Of a DNA stretch of 19,662 bases, positions 1 through 7,236 are shown piece by piece. A program made the translations under genes and the position numbers. The notes under the pieces were generated by a model. The model saw nothing but the letters and a program-made list of their open reading frames with translations. It was not told the origin of the DNA and searched no databases. Position 1 is the stretch's first letter. Every line of letters begins with the position of its first letter. Source of the stretch: Chloroflexota bacterium (GTDB taxonomy: Bacteria > Chloroflexota > Dehalococcoidia > SM23-28-2 > RBG-16-64-32). The stretch covers positions 1 to 19,662 of the forward strand of contig VBEI01000007.1 of assembly GCA_005882715.1 (NCBI GenBank), read 5' to 3'.

Positions 1-865
1 TGCGGTCGATCGCTTGCTGGCCTTCGGGGAGCATGGCCGCGAAGAAGTGCCAGACGTGGATCATCTCCGGCCAGACCTCAAGAGTTACGTCCACGCCGGC
101 GGCCTCTGCCCGCTCCGCCAGGCGCTGCGAGTCGTCCAATAGGACCTCGTTCTCTCCCACCTGGATAAGGAGAGGCGGAAGGCCCGAGAGGTCAGCGTAG
201 ATGGGAGAGACGAGCGGGGCAGTCGGGTCGGCGTCGCCCAGGTAGGCGTCCCGCACGCGCGTGATGCCTTCAATGGTGATCATCGGGTCGGCCTCTGCTT
301 TCGAGACGAGCGACTCGCCCGTAAGAGCGAGGTCCGTCCACGGCGAGATGCATACGGCAGCCCCGGGCAGCGGCTTACCGTCCTCCTTTAAAGCCACGAG
401 AGTCGCTGCTGTCAGTCCGCCCCCGGCAGAATCGCCGCCGATGACAATCTGCGCGGGATCGACGCCGGTCGAAAGCAGCCAGAGATAACCCGCGACGGCG
501 TCTTCTACGGCTGCCGGAAATGGGTCCTCTGGAGCGAGCCGGTAATCGATGGCAAGCACCCGAGCACGCGAGGCGGCGGATATCCGCCCGAGAAGACCAC
601 GATGCGTATTTACTGAGCCGATGCAGTAGCCGCCTCCGTGCAGCCAGTAGATCGTTTGCTCGTCGCCCACTCGCTGCGCGGCGATCCATTCCGAGGGTAT
701 CCCACCGGCGTCAACGGGGGTCGACTTGACGTTCTCCGGTAATGGGAAAGCAGCCGTCATCTGTTCGAACAGCGCGCGGGATTTGGGGAAGCTGATGTCA
801 GCCGGCGCTTGCTCTTGACGGGCTCGCAGCAACTCAGTGATCGTCTTGAGTTCCGGGCTTGCCAT
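1..865 (-). CDS. Alpha/beta hydrolase, HSL (lipase/esterase) family, partial at left edge
   Basis: Probable carboxylesterase of the hormone-sensitive-lipase (alpha/beta hydrolase fold-3) family. Reading from the ATG at 865 gives 288 residues before the window ends, so only about 20-30 C-terminal residues should be missing. Visible: the oxyanion motif HGGGY at 76-80, the family signature YRLAPE at 108-113, the nucleophile elbow GDSAGG with Ser146, a candidate acid in GENEVLLDD (Glu240 or a nearby Asp) and a candidate catalytic His270 in MIHVWHFF. The position often occupied by Asp just before Glu240 is Asn here, so the acid is probably the Glu. There is no signal peptide, so it is likely cytoplasmic. 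An AAGGAG ribosome binding site lies 9 nt upstream of the ATG. It sits 55 nt downstream of the DUF1786 gene on the same strand and may be co-transcribed. The natural substrate cannot be read from the sequence. Confidence 0.92.
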   Translation of the reverse strand, partial: MASPELKTITELLRARQEQAPADISFPKSRALFEQMTAAFPLPENVKSTPVDAGGIPSEWIAAQRVGDEQTIYWLHGGGYCIGSVNTHRGLLGRISAASRARVLAIDYRLAPEDPFPAAVEDAVAGYLWLLSTGVDPAQIVIGGDSAGGGLTAATLVALKEDGKPLPGAAVCISPWTDLALTGESLVSKAEADPMITIEGITRVRDAYLGDADPTAPLVSPIYADLSGLPPLLIQVGENEVLLDDSQRLAERAEAAGVDVTLEVWPEMIHVWHFFAAMLPEGQQAIDR

Positions 866-920
866 GGGCTCTCTCCTTTCGTGCCGCCTACTATACGCGA
901 TCGGGATCAACGAACGGCGC

Positions 921-2054
921 TTAGGCCGATGCAGCCACATCCATTTCGGCTACCCCGAGCGCCTCTGTTATCTGCTCTCGGTCTTGGGGATGCTTCTCAG
1001 CGAAGGCCCAGAGAAGGCCGAAGCAGCCGGAGACCATCATGTCGCCGTGGGGAACCGCGAAGTACGGGGCCAGCCGGCTGCCTCGCAGCTTTCGGCGCTG
1101 CGGGCCCGTAACGGCGATTATCGGCCGCTCAGATTTCCGATTGCGATTTTCGCGTGCCGTCCCGTCGGCGTAGTAGGCGCCATGACCCTTCGAGCCAAAG
1201 ATTTCTTCGTGCGCTAGTGTTCCTGCGAGCAGCCGCTCGGCAAAGTCCTCGATCTGCTCGCTGGTCACTTCCCCTGTGTGGTGTTCGTACAGAGACAGAA
1301 CTCGCGTCCCCTGAAGGTGGAAGGCCAGGGCGTGCATGTTTCCAAGATTGAGTACGAGCTGTTCCTCGCCCTGGGCGACGAGAGGATCCTGGAGCGCTCC
1401 AAGCGCCGCGGCTGGCCCTGTGTCGAGGAATACCAACGGCGCGTCCATGTCGACCGAGTCGAGCAGCGTCCGGGCGCGTGTCAGGTAGGCCGGCAGTTCA
1501 CCGGGCAGGAAAGCAAACGCGCGCAGGTCGTTCTGAGCTTCGACGACTCTTCGTAGATGGTCGAAGCGGAAGAGCCGGTCAGAGTAGCCGGGCGGCGCGG
1601 CGCCGTGGTCCAGGCAACCGAGGGCAATCCCGTCGAATAGGGCGCTCACGTCGAATGCCGAGAGCGCTGACCGGATGGCATTCAGGTCAAGGTCACGCAG
1701 CTCGACCTTCTCCGCGTCAAGAGACTGGGCCTCGTCCGCATAGACTAGTTTCACGCCCATTCGCTCGACGTTCTCAAGGTCATCGTCGAATGTGGTCGCG
1801 GCCTCCGCTGTAGCGAATGCCCGGCCGCCTGCGCGCAGGTGGTCTTCGAGGGCCCAGTGACACGGCCCGCCGCCGGCGGTTACGCCGGTGAGGAAGACCG
1901 GCCGCCCGCCTTCTGTTGCCCGGCGGATGCGCCCGGCCGCAATCTGCGTGGGGGACGGCATGATCAGTTGAAGGGCATTCTCGATCGGTTGACCGGAGTC
2001 GAAGAGGAGAATATCCTGCGTGCCCGTGCCCACGTCGATCGCGAGGATGCGCAT
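921..2054 (-). CDS. DUF1786 family protein (ASKHA-like nucleotide-binding fold)
   Basis: The protein of about 377 residues starts MRILAIDVGTGTQD, a phosphate-1-type loop typical of actin/sugar-kinase/Hsp70-like folds. The family is DUF1786, which databases often label as a putative pyruvate formate-lyase activating enzyme. That label is not supported here, because I see no radical-SAM CxxxCxxC cluster. Glycine-rich stretches such as TGVTAGGGPCHWAL, and FLDTGPAAALGAL in the second half, fit further nucleotide-binding loops. An ATG at 2078 would add eight residues (MRCYHGPT). I prefer 2054 because homologues as I remember them begin at the beta strand MRILAIDVG, but neither start has a convincing ribosome binding site. 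It is transcribed away from the secreted-protein gene at 2188 and lies upstream of the hydrolase. The biological role is unknown. Confidence 0.85.
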   Translation of the reverse strand: MRILAIDVGTGTQDILLFDSGQPIENALQLIMPSPTQIAAGRIRRATEGGRPVFLTGVTAGGGPCHWALEDHLRAGGRAFATAEAATTFDDDLENVERMGVKLVYADEAQSLDAEKVELRDLDLNAIRSALSAFDVSALFDGIALGCLDHGAAPPGYSDRLFRFDHLRRVVEAQNDLRAFAFLPGELPAYLTRARTLLDSVDMDAPLVFLDTGPAAALGALQDPLVAQGEEQLVLNLGNMHALAFHLQGTRVLSLYEHHTGEVTSEQIEDFAERLLAGTLAHEEIFGSKGHGAYYADGTARENRNRKSERPIIAVTGPQRRKLRGSRLAPYFAVPHGDMMVSGCFGLLWAFAEKHPQDREQITEALGVAEMDVAASA

Positions 2055-2094
2055 GGTAGGCCCATGATAGCACCGCATCCTGGGCCTCGGTCTA

Positions 2095-2106
2095 AACGAA
2101 ATCGTT
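2095..2106. promoter_or_regulatory. Short palindrome between divergent genes, possible operator
   Basis: AACGAAATCGTT consists of 5-base inverted arms (AACGA and TCGTT) around a central AA. It lies in the 133-base gap between the divergent starts at 2054 and 2188, close to the DUF1786 side. The position fits a repressor site, but a 5+5 palindrome is short enough to occur by chance. I found no clear promoter hexamers in this gap. Confidence 0.2.
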
Positions 2107-2187
2107 ACCCATATGTGCGAATCAGGGAGCCCATAACGGCGTTAAGTAATATGGCTCAACTCAACCGGGCTGTAAGGAGGTTTGTGT

Positions 2188-3339
2188 ATGAGTCGAGCAC
2201 TTGTAATAGCGGCCGCCGCTGTACTAACGCCGGTCGCCGTGGCGCTCGCCATCACTAATAGCGACTGGTTCTCCAGCAATTCGGCCTCGGCGGCGTTGCT
2301 GGCCAGCGACGTGCGGCCCGCGCACCCGACTGTTGGTACCGATGCGAGCGAGGCGGAGCTCGGGGTAGCCGGAGGCCCCCTCGATTGCCCGCCCGCCGGC
2401 GCCGGCCCGGAGGACTCGGAGCAGCTGTTCCAGCGCCAGGGGGACAAATTCTGGGTTACGGGTACCCTCTCGAGCTTCGACGGCGCGACCGCCGTTGTCG
2501 CCGGCCCGAGCGGCGACGTTTCCGCGAAACTGGCGTCCAATTTCAACCTGGCCGGCGATCTCTCTCCGGGGTCAGCTGTGGAGATGGCCGGAACGGTCGC
2601 CGGCGACGGCAGCATGACTGCCAGCGAGATCCGCGCGGTCTGCGCCGGCGCGGGCGTTATCGACTGTGCCAGCGGGGAAGACCCGCGATTCCAGCTGCGG
2701 ATCGAGGGCGATACGTTCGAAGTGACCGGGCGGCTCGACAGCATTAGCAACGAACTGATCCGCGTTCAAGGCCCGGGGCTATTGGTGGAGATATCGCGGG
2801 ACGCGGGCACGCAGGTCGAAGGTGGTCTGAGGTCCGGCGACCCGGTACGAGTCGAAGGTACCGTTCGCGACGCTCAGCAGCTGCACGCATTGGCGGTCGC
2901 CTTGCGCTGCGAAGAAGCGCTAACGCCGTCACCCGCACCCGCCGCCCCACAGACCCAACAGGCGAACCAAGCGCAGGTGAACGAGGACTGCAAGCGCGGC
3001 TCGAACGGACGCGCCGCGGCACGCCTGAAAGTCCGGGATGGAGAGGCGGAGGCCAAGCGAGTGGCCGTCCTTTCCCGCGATGGCGGAGACCTGACCGTGC
3101 AGTCCCCGTCCGGTCCGCTCTCGGTCCACGTAGACGACAAAACAGACATCGAAGGCGATCTGGCATCCGCTCAGGAAATCCATATTCAGGGCCGTCTCCA
3201 AGGAAACGAATCCATTCTCGCCGAAGAAATCGATGTCCTGTGCACGAAGAGCCAGGGCGAAAACGACCAGAGTGGCGAAGACGAACGTGACCGGGACAAA
3301 CACGGCCAGGGCGACAAGGAACAGGAGGGCGAGGACTAG
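2188..3339 (+). CDS. Secreted protein with three DUF5666-like repeats
   Basis: The protein is 383 residues. The ATG at 2188 is preceded by AAGGAGG at 2174-2180 with 7 nt spacing, which decides the start over the in-frame TTG at 2182. Residues 1-22 form an Ala/Val-rich signal peptide or N-terminal anchor. Three beta-rich repeats follow at about 86-152, 173-241 and 290-352, each with a V/ITG-L, G-x-V/I-x-G-T pattern like DUF5666 domains (FWVTGTLSSF, FEVTGRLDSI, IHIQGRL). Every repeat is bracketed by two cysteines: C67/C152, C160/C241 and C268/C352. This suggests one disulfide per repeat outside the membrane. A Pro/Gln-rich linker (about 245-265) separates repeats 2 and 3. The last 30 residues are a highly charged Asp/Glu/Lys tail. 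No catalytic motif is visible and the function is unknown. A terminator follows directly. Confidence 0.85.
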   Translation: MSRALVIAAAAVLTPVAVALAITNSDWFSSNSASAALLASDVRPAHPTVGTDASEAELGVAGGPLDCPPAGAGPEDSEQLFQRQGDKFWVTGTLSSFDGATAVVAGPSGDVSAKLASNFNLAGDLSPGSAVEMAGTVAGDGSMTASEIRAVCAGAGVIDCASGEDPRFQLRIEGDTFEVTGRLDSISNELIRVQGPGLLVEISRDAGTQVEGGLRSGDPVRVEGTVRDAQQLHALAVALRCEEALTPSPAPAAPQTQQANQAQVNEDCKRGSNGRAAARLKVRDGEAEAKRVAVLSRDGGDLTVQSPSGPLSVHVDDKTDIEGDLASAQEIHIQGRLQGNESILAEEIDVLCTKSQGENDQSGEDERDRDKHGQGDKEQEGED

Positions 3340-3372
3340 CGCTCGATTTCCATCTGCCTGAGTTCTGTGCCA

Positions 3373-3404
3373 AGCGGCGGGCATAGCGCCCGCCGCTATC
3401 TTTT
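3373..3404 (+). terminator. Intrinsic terminator after the DUF5666-repeat gene
   Basis: A perfect 10-bp GC-rich stem (AGCGGCGGGC at 3373-3382 with GCCCGCCGCT at 3388-3397) closes a 5-base loop and is followed by ATCTTTT. It begins 33 bases after the stop codon of the preceding gene. The next plus-strand gene at 3542 therefore probably has its own promoter. Confidence 0.8.
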
Positions 3405-3541
3405 GCCTATCCCTTCCGGCCCGCGAGGTGAATGCTAGGTTGATGCTTGGTGAAGGAGATTTCACTAACCTTAGGTTACCCTGGCCAGACTACAAGCGTC
3501 ATAAATGGTAAAGGCAGGTATGACGTGCGGGTTTCTTTCTG

Positions 3542-4552
3542 ATGAAATGGGTGCCCTGGGCCGCAAACGCGCTTGCCCATCCATCGCTCCTGCCCATTGC
3601 ACTGGCTACGTTCGTATCGGTCGCAGGGCCCGGTGGCATCGCCGAATTCGGCCGCAACATGCCTTCGGGCGCTATCGTCGCAGTGGCCCCGGAAAACCCA
3701 CTGGTTCTCGCGAACGAACCCTCACCCGCGCTGTTGGTGCGGGCCGTTCACGAGCAGACGCCTGCCTCGGTCGGTCCGGTCGTCGACGCTGAAGCGCCGC
3801 CGCCCGCAGAAACTGATGAGGTAATCGCCCCCTCGCACGAAGTATCGGGCACAAACGAAGCACCGATTGCGAGCGACGACCACGGGCAGACCGTAGCAAC
3901 TGCCGAACCGGTCGTCGCGCCGACTGATATTGGGCAGCCTCCCGCCGGTGCCAACACGCCAGAGCAGCCTGCCGACGACCCAGCGGACAACGGTGGGGGT
4001 GGTGACGGGAACACGGGCAATGACGTGGATCAGCCGGTCGATAATGATCCGCCCAGCAGCCCACCGGACGACAACGGCGGAGCCGGTGAAGAGCCCCCCG
4101 ATGGAGACAGCGGCGAGCAGCCTTCCGACGGGGCAGGCGAAGGCGATACGACCGGCGATCCCGGCGAAGGGACATGTGACGTTCCGGGCAACGGGCACGA
4201 CAAGCACGATGTCGAGCCCGGCCACGACAAGAACAACGATGGCATAGACGACCGCTGCCAGCCGGATGAAGGCGACAACGAGGACCTGGTAGATGGTGAG
4301 TGTGACGTTCCGGGCAATGGGCACGACAAGCACTCCGTCGAGCCGGGACACGACAAGGACGGAGACGGCGTTGACGATCGCTGCCAGCCGGGTGAAGGGG
4401 ACAGTTCGGGCCCAGCCGAGGGCGGTTGTGATCCGACACAGGAAAACGGCCACGCCAACGACCGCGCCGGCGATAATTGCGAGAATGATGATGGTAACGG
4501 CAGTACGGGCGGCGGCAATGAGGGAAACAATGGCAAGAAGGATGATCGCTGA
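3542..4552 (+). CDS. Secreted acidic protein with thrombospondin-3-like repeats
   Basis: The protein is 336 residues. Residues 1-28 look like a signal peptide (LLPIALATFVSVAG). Residues 30-210 form a low-complexity Pro/Ala/Glu/Asp/Gly-rich segment likely to be an extended stalk. From residue 212 a 42-residue unit is repeated: C212 to C239, C254 to C281, and a degenerate third copy from C296 to C312. Each full unit contains a DKNNDGIDDRC-type stretch, which resembles the Ca2+-binding Asp-rich loops of thrombospondin type 3 repeats. The protein ends NGKKDDR with no sorting motif or C-terminal membrane segment. An in-frame stop at 3521 limits the start; ATG 3542 has no good ribosome binding site, so the start is the weak point. 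Its position after another repeat-bearing secreted protein suggests an extracellular structural or ion-binding role. No enzyme motif is visible. Confidence 0.75.
   Translation: MKWVPWAANALAHPSLLPIALATFVSVAGPGGIAEFGRNMPSGAIVAVAPENPLVLANEPSPALLVRAVHEQTPASVGPVVDAEAPPPAETDEVIAPSHEVSGTNEAPIASDDHGQTVATAEPVVAPTDIGQPPAGANTPEQPADDPADNGGGGDGNTGNDVDQPVDNDPPSSPPDDNGGAGEEPPDGDSGEQPSDGAGEGDTTGDPGEGTCDVPGNGHDKHDVEPGHDKNNDGIDDRCQPDEGDNEDLVDGECDVPGNGHDKHSVEPGHDKDGDGVDDRCQPGEGDSSGPAEGGCDPTQENGHANDRAGDNCENDDGNGSTGGGNEGNNGKKDDR
4175..4477 (+). repeat. In-frame 126-bp tandem repeats (two full copies, one decayed)
   Basis: Units begin at 4175, 4301 and 4427, exactly 126 bases (42 codons) apart. The first 33 bases of units 1 and 2 (4175-4207 and 4301-4333) differ at one position. 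Unit 3 keeps the opening Cys-Asp codons and the general Asp/His/Gly composition but is diverged and shortened. The near-identity of the first two copies points to recent duplication or gene-conversion-like homogenisation. Confidence 0.85.
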
Positions 4553-4575
4553 GCTGAGGAAGCGGGAGGAAGCTT

Positions 4576-4604
4576 GAGCGGCGGTGGGATTCCCACCGCC
4601 GCTC
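4576..4604. terminator. Bidirectional hairpin terminator between convergent genes
   Basis: GAGCGGCGGTGGGA at 4576-4589 and TCCCACCGCCGCTC at 4591-4604 are perfect inverted repeats, giving about a 13-bp stem with a 3-base loop. The hairpin starts 24 bases after the stop of the plus-strand secreted-protein gene and 3 bases beyond the stop of serS on the minus strand. The plus-strand side continues GTCTATTT, while the minus-strand side has only a poor T run. Termination is therefore likely stronger in the plus direction. Confidence 0.7.
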
Positions 4605-4606
4605 GT

Positions 4607-5932
4607 CTATTTGGCCTCGGCTTTCTCTCGCGCCATCACCGTATGCCCGCCCATATATGGCCGGAGGACCTCCGGCACCAGCACTGAGCCGTCTCGCTGC
4701 TGGTAGTTCTCGAGGACGGCGATCAGGACGCGCGGAATGGCGAGCCCGGAACCGTTTAGCGTGTGGGGGTGTTCCAGACGCCCGCCCTTTTCACGGCGGA
4801 AGCGTATGTTGGCGCGCCGGGCCTGAAAGTCCGTGCAATTTGAGCATGAAGAGACCTCGAGCCACTCGCTGCTTCCCGGTGCCCACAGTTCGAGGTCGAA
4901 CGCTTTCGCTGCGGTGAAGCCGAGGTCTCCCGCGCAAATCTGAACTACCCGCGTGGCGATGCCGAGCGCTTGGCACAACGCCTCAGCATCCGCCACGATG
5001 GTTACAAGCGCTTCATCCGACTGCTCCGCTTCGACGAACTTGTAGATCTCCACCTTGTCGAACTGCCGGACCCGCTTCATGCCGCGGACGTCCCGCCCCG
5101 CCGATGCTTTCTCTCGCCGGAAGCAGGGGCTATACGCCACATAATTCAGGGGAAGGACCGAAGCGTCCAGCACCTCATCGCGGTGCAGATTGGTGAGTGC
5201 CACCTCTGCAGTGGGTAGTAGCCAGTAGTCCTCTTCGGCATCGTGAAAGATGTTCTCGCGGAACTTTGGCAGCCATCCTCCGGCCCAGAAGTTCTCCTCG
5301 CGCAGCATCGCCGGAGGGTAGATCTCGAGGTACCCGTTCGCGATGTGGTGGTCGAGCATCCAGGCGATCAGCGCGCGTGCTAAACGGGCGCCTGCCCCTT
5401 TCAGAACGATGAAGCGCCCGCCCGAGAGCTTGGTTCCCCGCTCGAAGTCGATGATGTCGAGCGCTTCGCCGATCTCCCAGTGCGGCTTGGGCTGGAAATC
5501 GAATGAGACGGGCTCGCCGGACTGCCGGACGACCACGTTCCCGCTTTCGTCTGGGCCGTCAGGAACATCTTCCGCTGGTATGTTCGGGATCTCGAGCAGC
5601 AGTTCCCGGAGCCGCGTTTCCAGCTCGCGGACGCTGGCCTCCAGGGCTTGCAGACGCTCGCCCAGAAACGAGGACCGGGCAACGAGGTCTGTGCGGCGGT
5701 GTTCCGCGTGCTTTGCGTCCTTCGTCCCGGCCGTCTTTGCCAGCCGCGATAGCTCGCCGATCTCTTTGGAGATCGTGTTTCGCTCGGCCCGCAGCGACTC
5801 GACTTCCGCCAGCACTCGGCGCCATTCAGCATCGACCGCAAGCGCCTCTTCCAGCGGGGCCTCTGTATGGCGGCGGGCGAGCGCGCGGCGCACGTCATCC
5901 GGGTGCTCCCGAAGCAGCTGGATACTTAGCAT
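4607..5932 (-). CDS. serS: Seryl-tRNA synthetase
   Basis: A class II aminoacyl-tRNA synthetase charging tRNA-Ser (and tRNA-Sec where present) in the cytoplasm. At 441 residues it is slightly longer than the usual 420-430. Residues 1-115 form the long helical coiled-coil arm that recognises the tRNA-Ser variable arm. The catalytic core shows TAEVALTN at 241-248, motif 2 with FRRE at 271-274 followed by SAGRDVRGMKR, the FDKVE segment at 291-295, and motif 3 GLAIPRVLIAVLE at 396-408. ATG 5932 begins MLSIQLLREHPDDVRRAL, the normal N-terminus. It lies 16 bases downstream of the Nudix gene and is the last gene of the lysS-to-serS run, ending against the hairpin at 4576-4604. Confidence 0.97.
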   Translation of the reverse strand: MLSIQLLREHPDDVRRALARRHTEAPLEEALAVDAEWRRVLAEVESLRAERNTISKEIGELSRLAKTAGTKDAKHAEHRRTDLVARSSFLGERLQALEASVRELETRLRELLLEIPNIPAEDVPDGPDESGNVVVRQSGEPVSFDFQPKPHWEIGEALDIIDFERGTKLSGGRFIVLKGAGARLARALIAWMLDHHIANGYLEIYPPAMLREENFWAGGWLPKFRENIFHDAEEDYWLLPTAEVALTNLHRDEVLDASVLPLNYVAYSPCFRREKASAGRDVRGMKRVRQFDKVEIYKFVEAEQSDEALVTIVADAEALCQALGIATRVVQICAGDLGFTAAKAFDLELWAPGSSEWLEVSSCSNCTDFQARRANIRFRREKGGRLEHPHTLNGSGLAIPRVLIAVLENYQQRDGSVLVPEVLRPYMGGHTVMAREKAEAK

Positions 5933-5948
5933 GCGATACGCGTTTGTC

Positions 5949-6461
5949 TCATGCGCCCCGAGGCTTCGGACTTATTTCTTCGATCTGCCGCGCCACTTCG
6001 ATGGCAATCAACGCCAGCTCGCGGACGTCATCCGGCACGCGGGCAGAGACGCCGCAGCCCGCGACGTCGAGCGCCTCGGCGCCTTTCAACTCGTCCTCGC
6101 TTACCCAGCGGAGAGTCTGATCTGCGGCGACTGTGCCCTCGCTCCTGCCGACCGGGCGGCAGAAATAGATCATGTCGATGTGCTTGTGTGGCTCCGCCGG
6201 ACCCGGAATGTCTTCGATGAGAATCGTGTAGGGAGCCGGAACTTGCTCGGGGTACGCGAACGCGGCGGTGGGCTGGACCGGAATCACCTCGGCGAGAAGA
6301 CCCGTCTCCTCCGCTACCTCGCGGAGGACTGCCTGCGCGGGGTCCTCGTCCGCCTCGATATGTCCGCCCGGCGGCATCCACTGTTGCAGCCGCTTGTGCC
6401 AGTGAAGGAGGGTGCGGGGCCCATCGACCACGAACGCAGTGGCCGTGAAGTGCCGCATCAT
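5949..6461 (-). CDS. Nudix hydrolase
   Basis: The protein is 170 residues with a perfect Nudix box: G33, E39, R47-E48, E51-E52, G54, matching Gx5Ex7REUxEExGU. It should hydrolyse a nucleoside diphosphate linked to another moiety, using Mg2+ bound by the REVAEE helix. The N-terminal strand FTATAFVVDG and the sequence WMPPGGHIE are typical of the family. Substrate specificity cannot be read from the box. Its ATG overlaps the TGA of the upstream nucleotidyltransferase (ATGA at 6458-6461), so the two are probably translationally coupled. A second ATG follows at codon 2. Lying between lysS and serS, it could act on dinucleoside polyphosphates made by synthetases, but that is inference from context only. 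Confidence 0.93.
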   Translation of the reverse strand: MMRHFTATAFVVDGPRTLLHWHKRLQQWMPPGGHIEADEDPAQAVLREVAEETGLLAEVIPVQPTAAFAYPEQVPAPYTILIEDIPGPAEPHKHIDMIYFCRPVGRSEGTVAADQTLRWVSEDELKGAEALDVAGCGVSARVPDDVRELALIAIEVARQIEEISPKPRGA

Positions 6462-7201
6462 CCGGGCTCGCCTGAGTCTAGCTCAGCAACGAGATTGCGC
6501 ATCACGGAGTCGAGTCTCAGCACGAGCGGAGTCACGTCTCTTTCGAAGCCGGCCCGCAGCTCGGGCCAGCGATCGATCGCATCCAAGACCGCAAGTTCGT
6601 CCTCGTCCGTTAGCCGGCCGCGTAGGTCGGCGCGCGTCTCCGGATACGAACGGCCGAGCAACAGCTCTCGCGCCTTCAGGGCGAGGACGGCCAGTTTGGC
6701 CTGGTAGTACATCCAGCGCGGATTTCGAACGCGAAGGAACTCCGCCGCAAGCCCCAGATGGACCTTTCGTGTGCCGTGTACAAGAAGGTACCGGCATTCG
6801 TGGTGGATATTGGTGGCGAGGAGCCGGATGTCCTCGGCGAGTCCCTTGGGCGAAAGCTGGGGCGCCTCGAATTCGCCATACAGCGGCACCAGCCCGAACT
6901 GGAACTGCACCCGGCCCGTGACCGGATATTGTCGCAGCTCCCGTTCTGACTTGATATATGTGGACCAGCCCGATCGATCAGCGAATAGGCCCTGTATAGC
7001 GAGAATCAGATCGTCGTTTACCTGCCGGAGCACGATGATCAGGTCGTGGTCGCTTTCCGCTGTCTGCTCGCCGCGCGCCCAGGAACCATGCCAGAGAAGC
7101 GCGGCCAGATTATCTCCGAGCGCGGCAATCAGGTGATCGGCAACCTCCCGTACTTCATCGGGCAGTGGGTGTCGTTGAGATCCTTGATCTCCCACCACCA
7201 T
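6458..7201 (-). CDS. MNT-type nucleotidyltransferase domain protein
   Basis: The protein is 247 residues. The N-terminal third carries the DNA-polymerase-beta-superfamily nucleotidyltransferase signature HGSWARGEQTAESDHDL, with G39-S40 and the metal-binding pair D51/D53. This resembles aminoglycoside and other small-molecule or protein nucleotidyltransferases. The expected third acidic residue on a later strand is not obvious: that region reads VQFQFGLVPLYG. The C-terminal half, about 110-247, is helical and rich in Leu/Arg, and may act as a substrate-binding or HEPN-like helical domain. The start is uncertain: ATG 7201 is followed by two in-frame GTG codons, none with a strong ribosome binding site. 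It overlaps the Nudix gene by 4 bases and follows the HAD gene by 35 bases. It could be a resistance-type enzyme or a housekeeping nucleotide-modifying enzyme; the substrate is unknown. Confidence 0.85.
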   Translation of the reverse strand: MVVGDQGSQRHPLPDEVREVADHLIAALGDNLAALLWHGSWARGEQTAESDHDLIIVLRQVNDDLILAIQGLFADRSGWSTYIKSERELRQYPVTGRVQFQFGLVPLYGEFEAPQLSPKGLAEDIRLLATNIHHECRYLLVHGTRKVHLGLAAEFLRVRNPRWMYYQAKLAVLALKARELLLGRSYPETRADLRGRLTDEDELAVLDAIDRWPELRAGFERDVTPLVLRLDSVMRNLVAELDSGEPG

Positions 7202-7236
7202 ATCCGCACCGTTTCGAACTTTGCCGGTCCCCGTGC

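Noticed and set aside
921..2054. Pyruvate formate-lyase activating enzyme function for the DUF1786 protein
   Set aside because: No radical-SAM cysteine motif is present; the N-terminus is an ASKHA-like phosphate loop, so only the family name is kept.
2182..2187. TTG at 2182 as start of the DUF5666-repeat protein
   Set aside because: AAGGAGG is only 1 nt from it but 7 nt from ATG 2188, which is the proper spacing.
3440..3468. TTGATG at 3440 as a -35 for the acidic secreted protein
   Set aside because: The matching position 17 bases on is CACTAA, a poor -10, so no promoter is called in the 3405-3541 gap.
3722..4453. Long minus-strand frames opposite the acidic repeat protein
   Set aside because: Their composition mirrors the Asp/Gly/His repeat codons of the plus-strand gene, which has a signal peptide and in-frame repeats.
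4175..4477. Evenly spaced repeats considered as a CRISPR-like array
   Set aside because: The 126-base period is in frame and encodes a repeated protein unit; there are no short identical repeats with unique spacers and no cas genes.
5343..6707. A 454-codon plus-strand open frame opposite serS and the Nudix gene
   Set aside because: It is antisense to two confidently identified genes plus the end of a third, is very rich in Arg and Ser, and has no recognisable domain. It is a by-product of high GC content.
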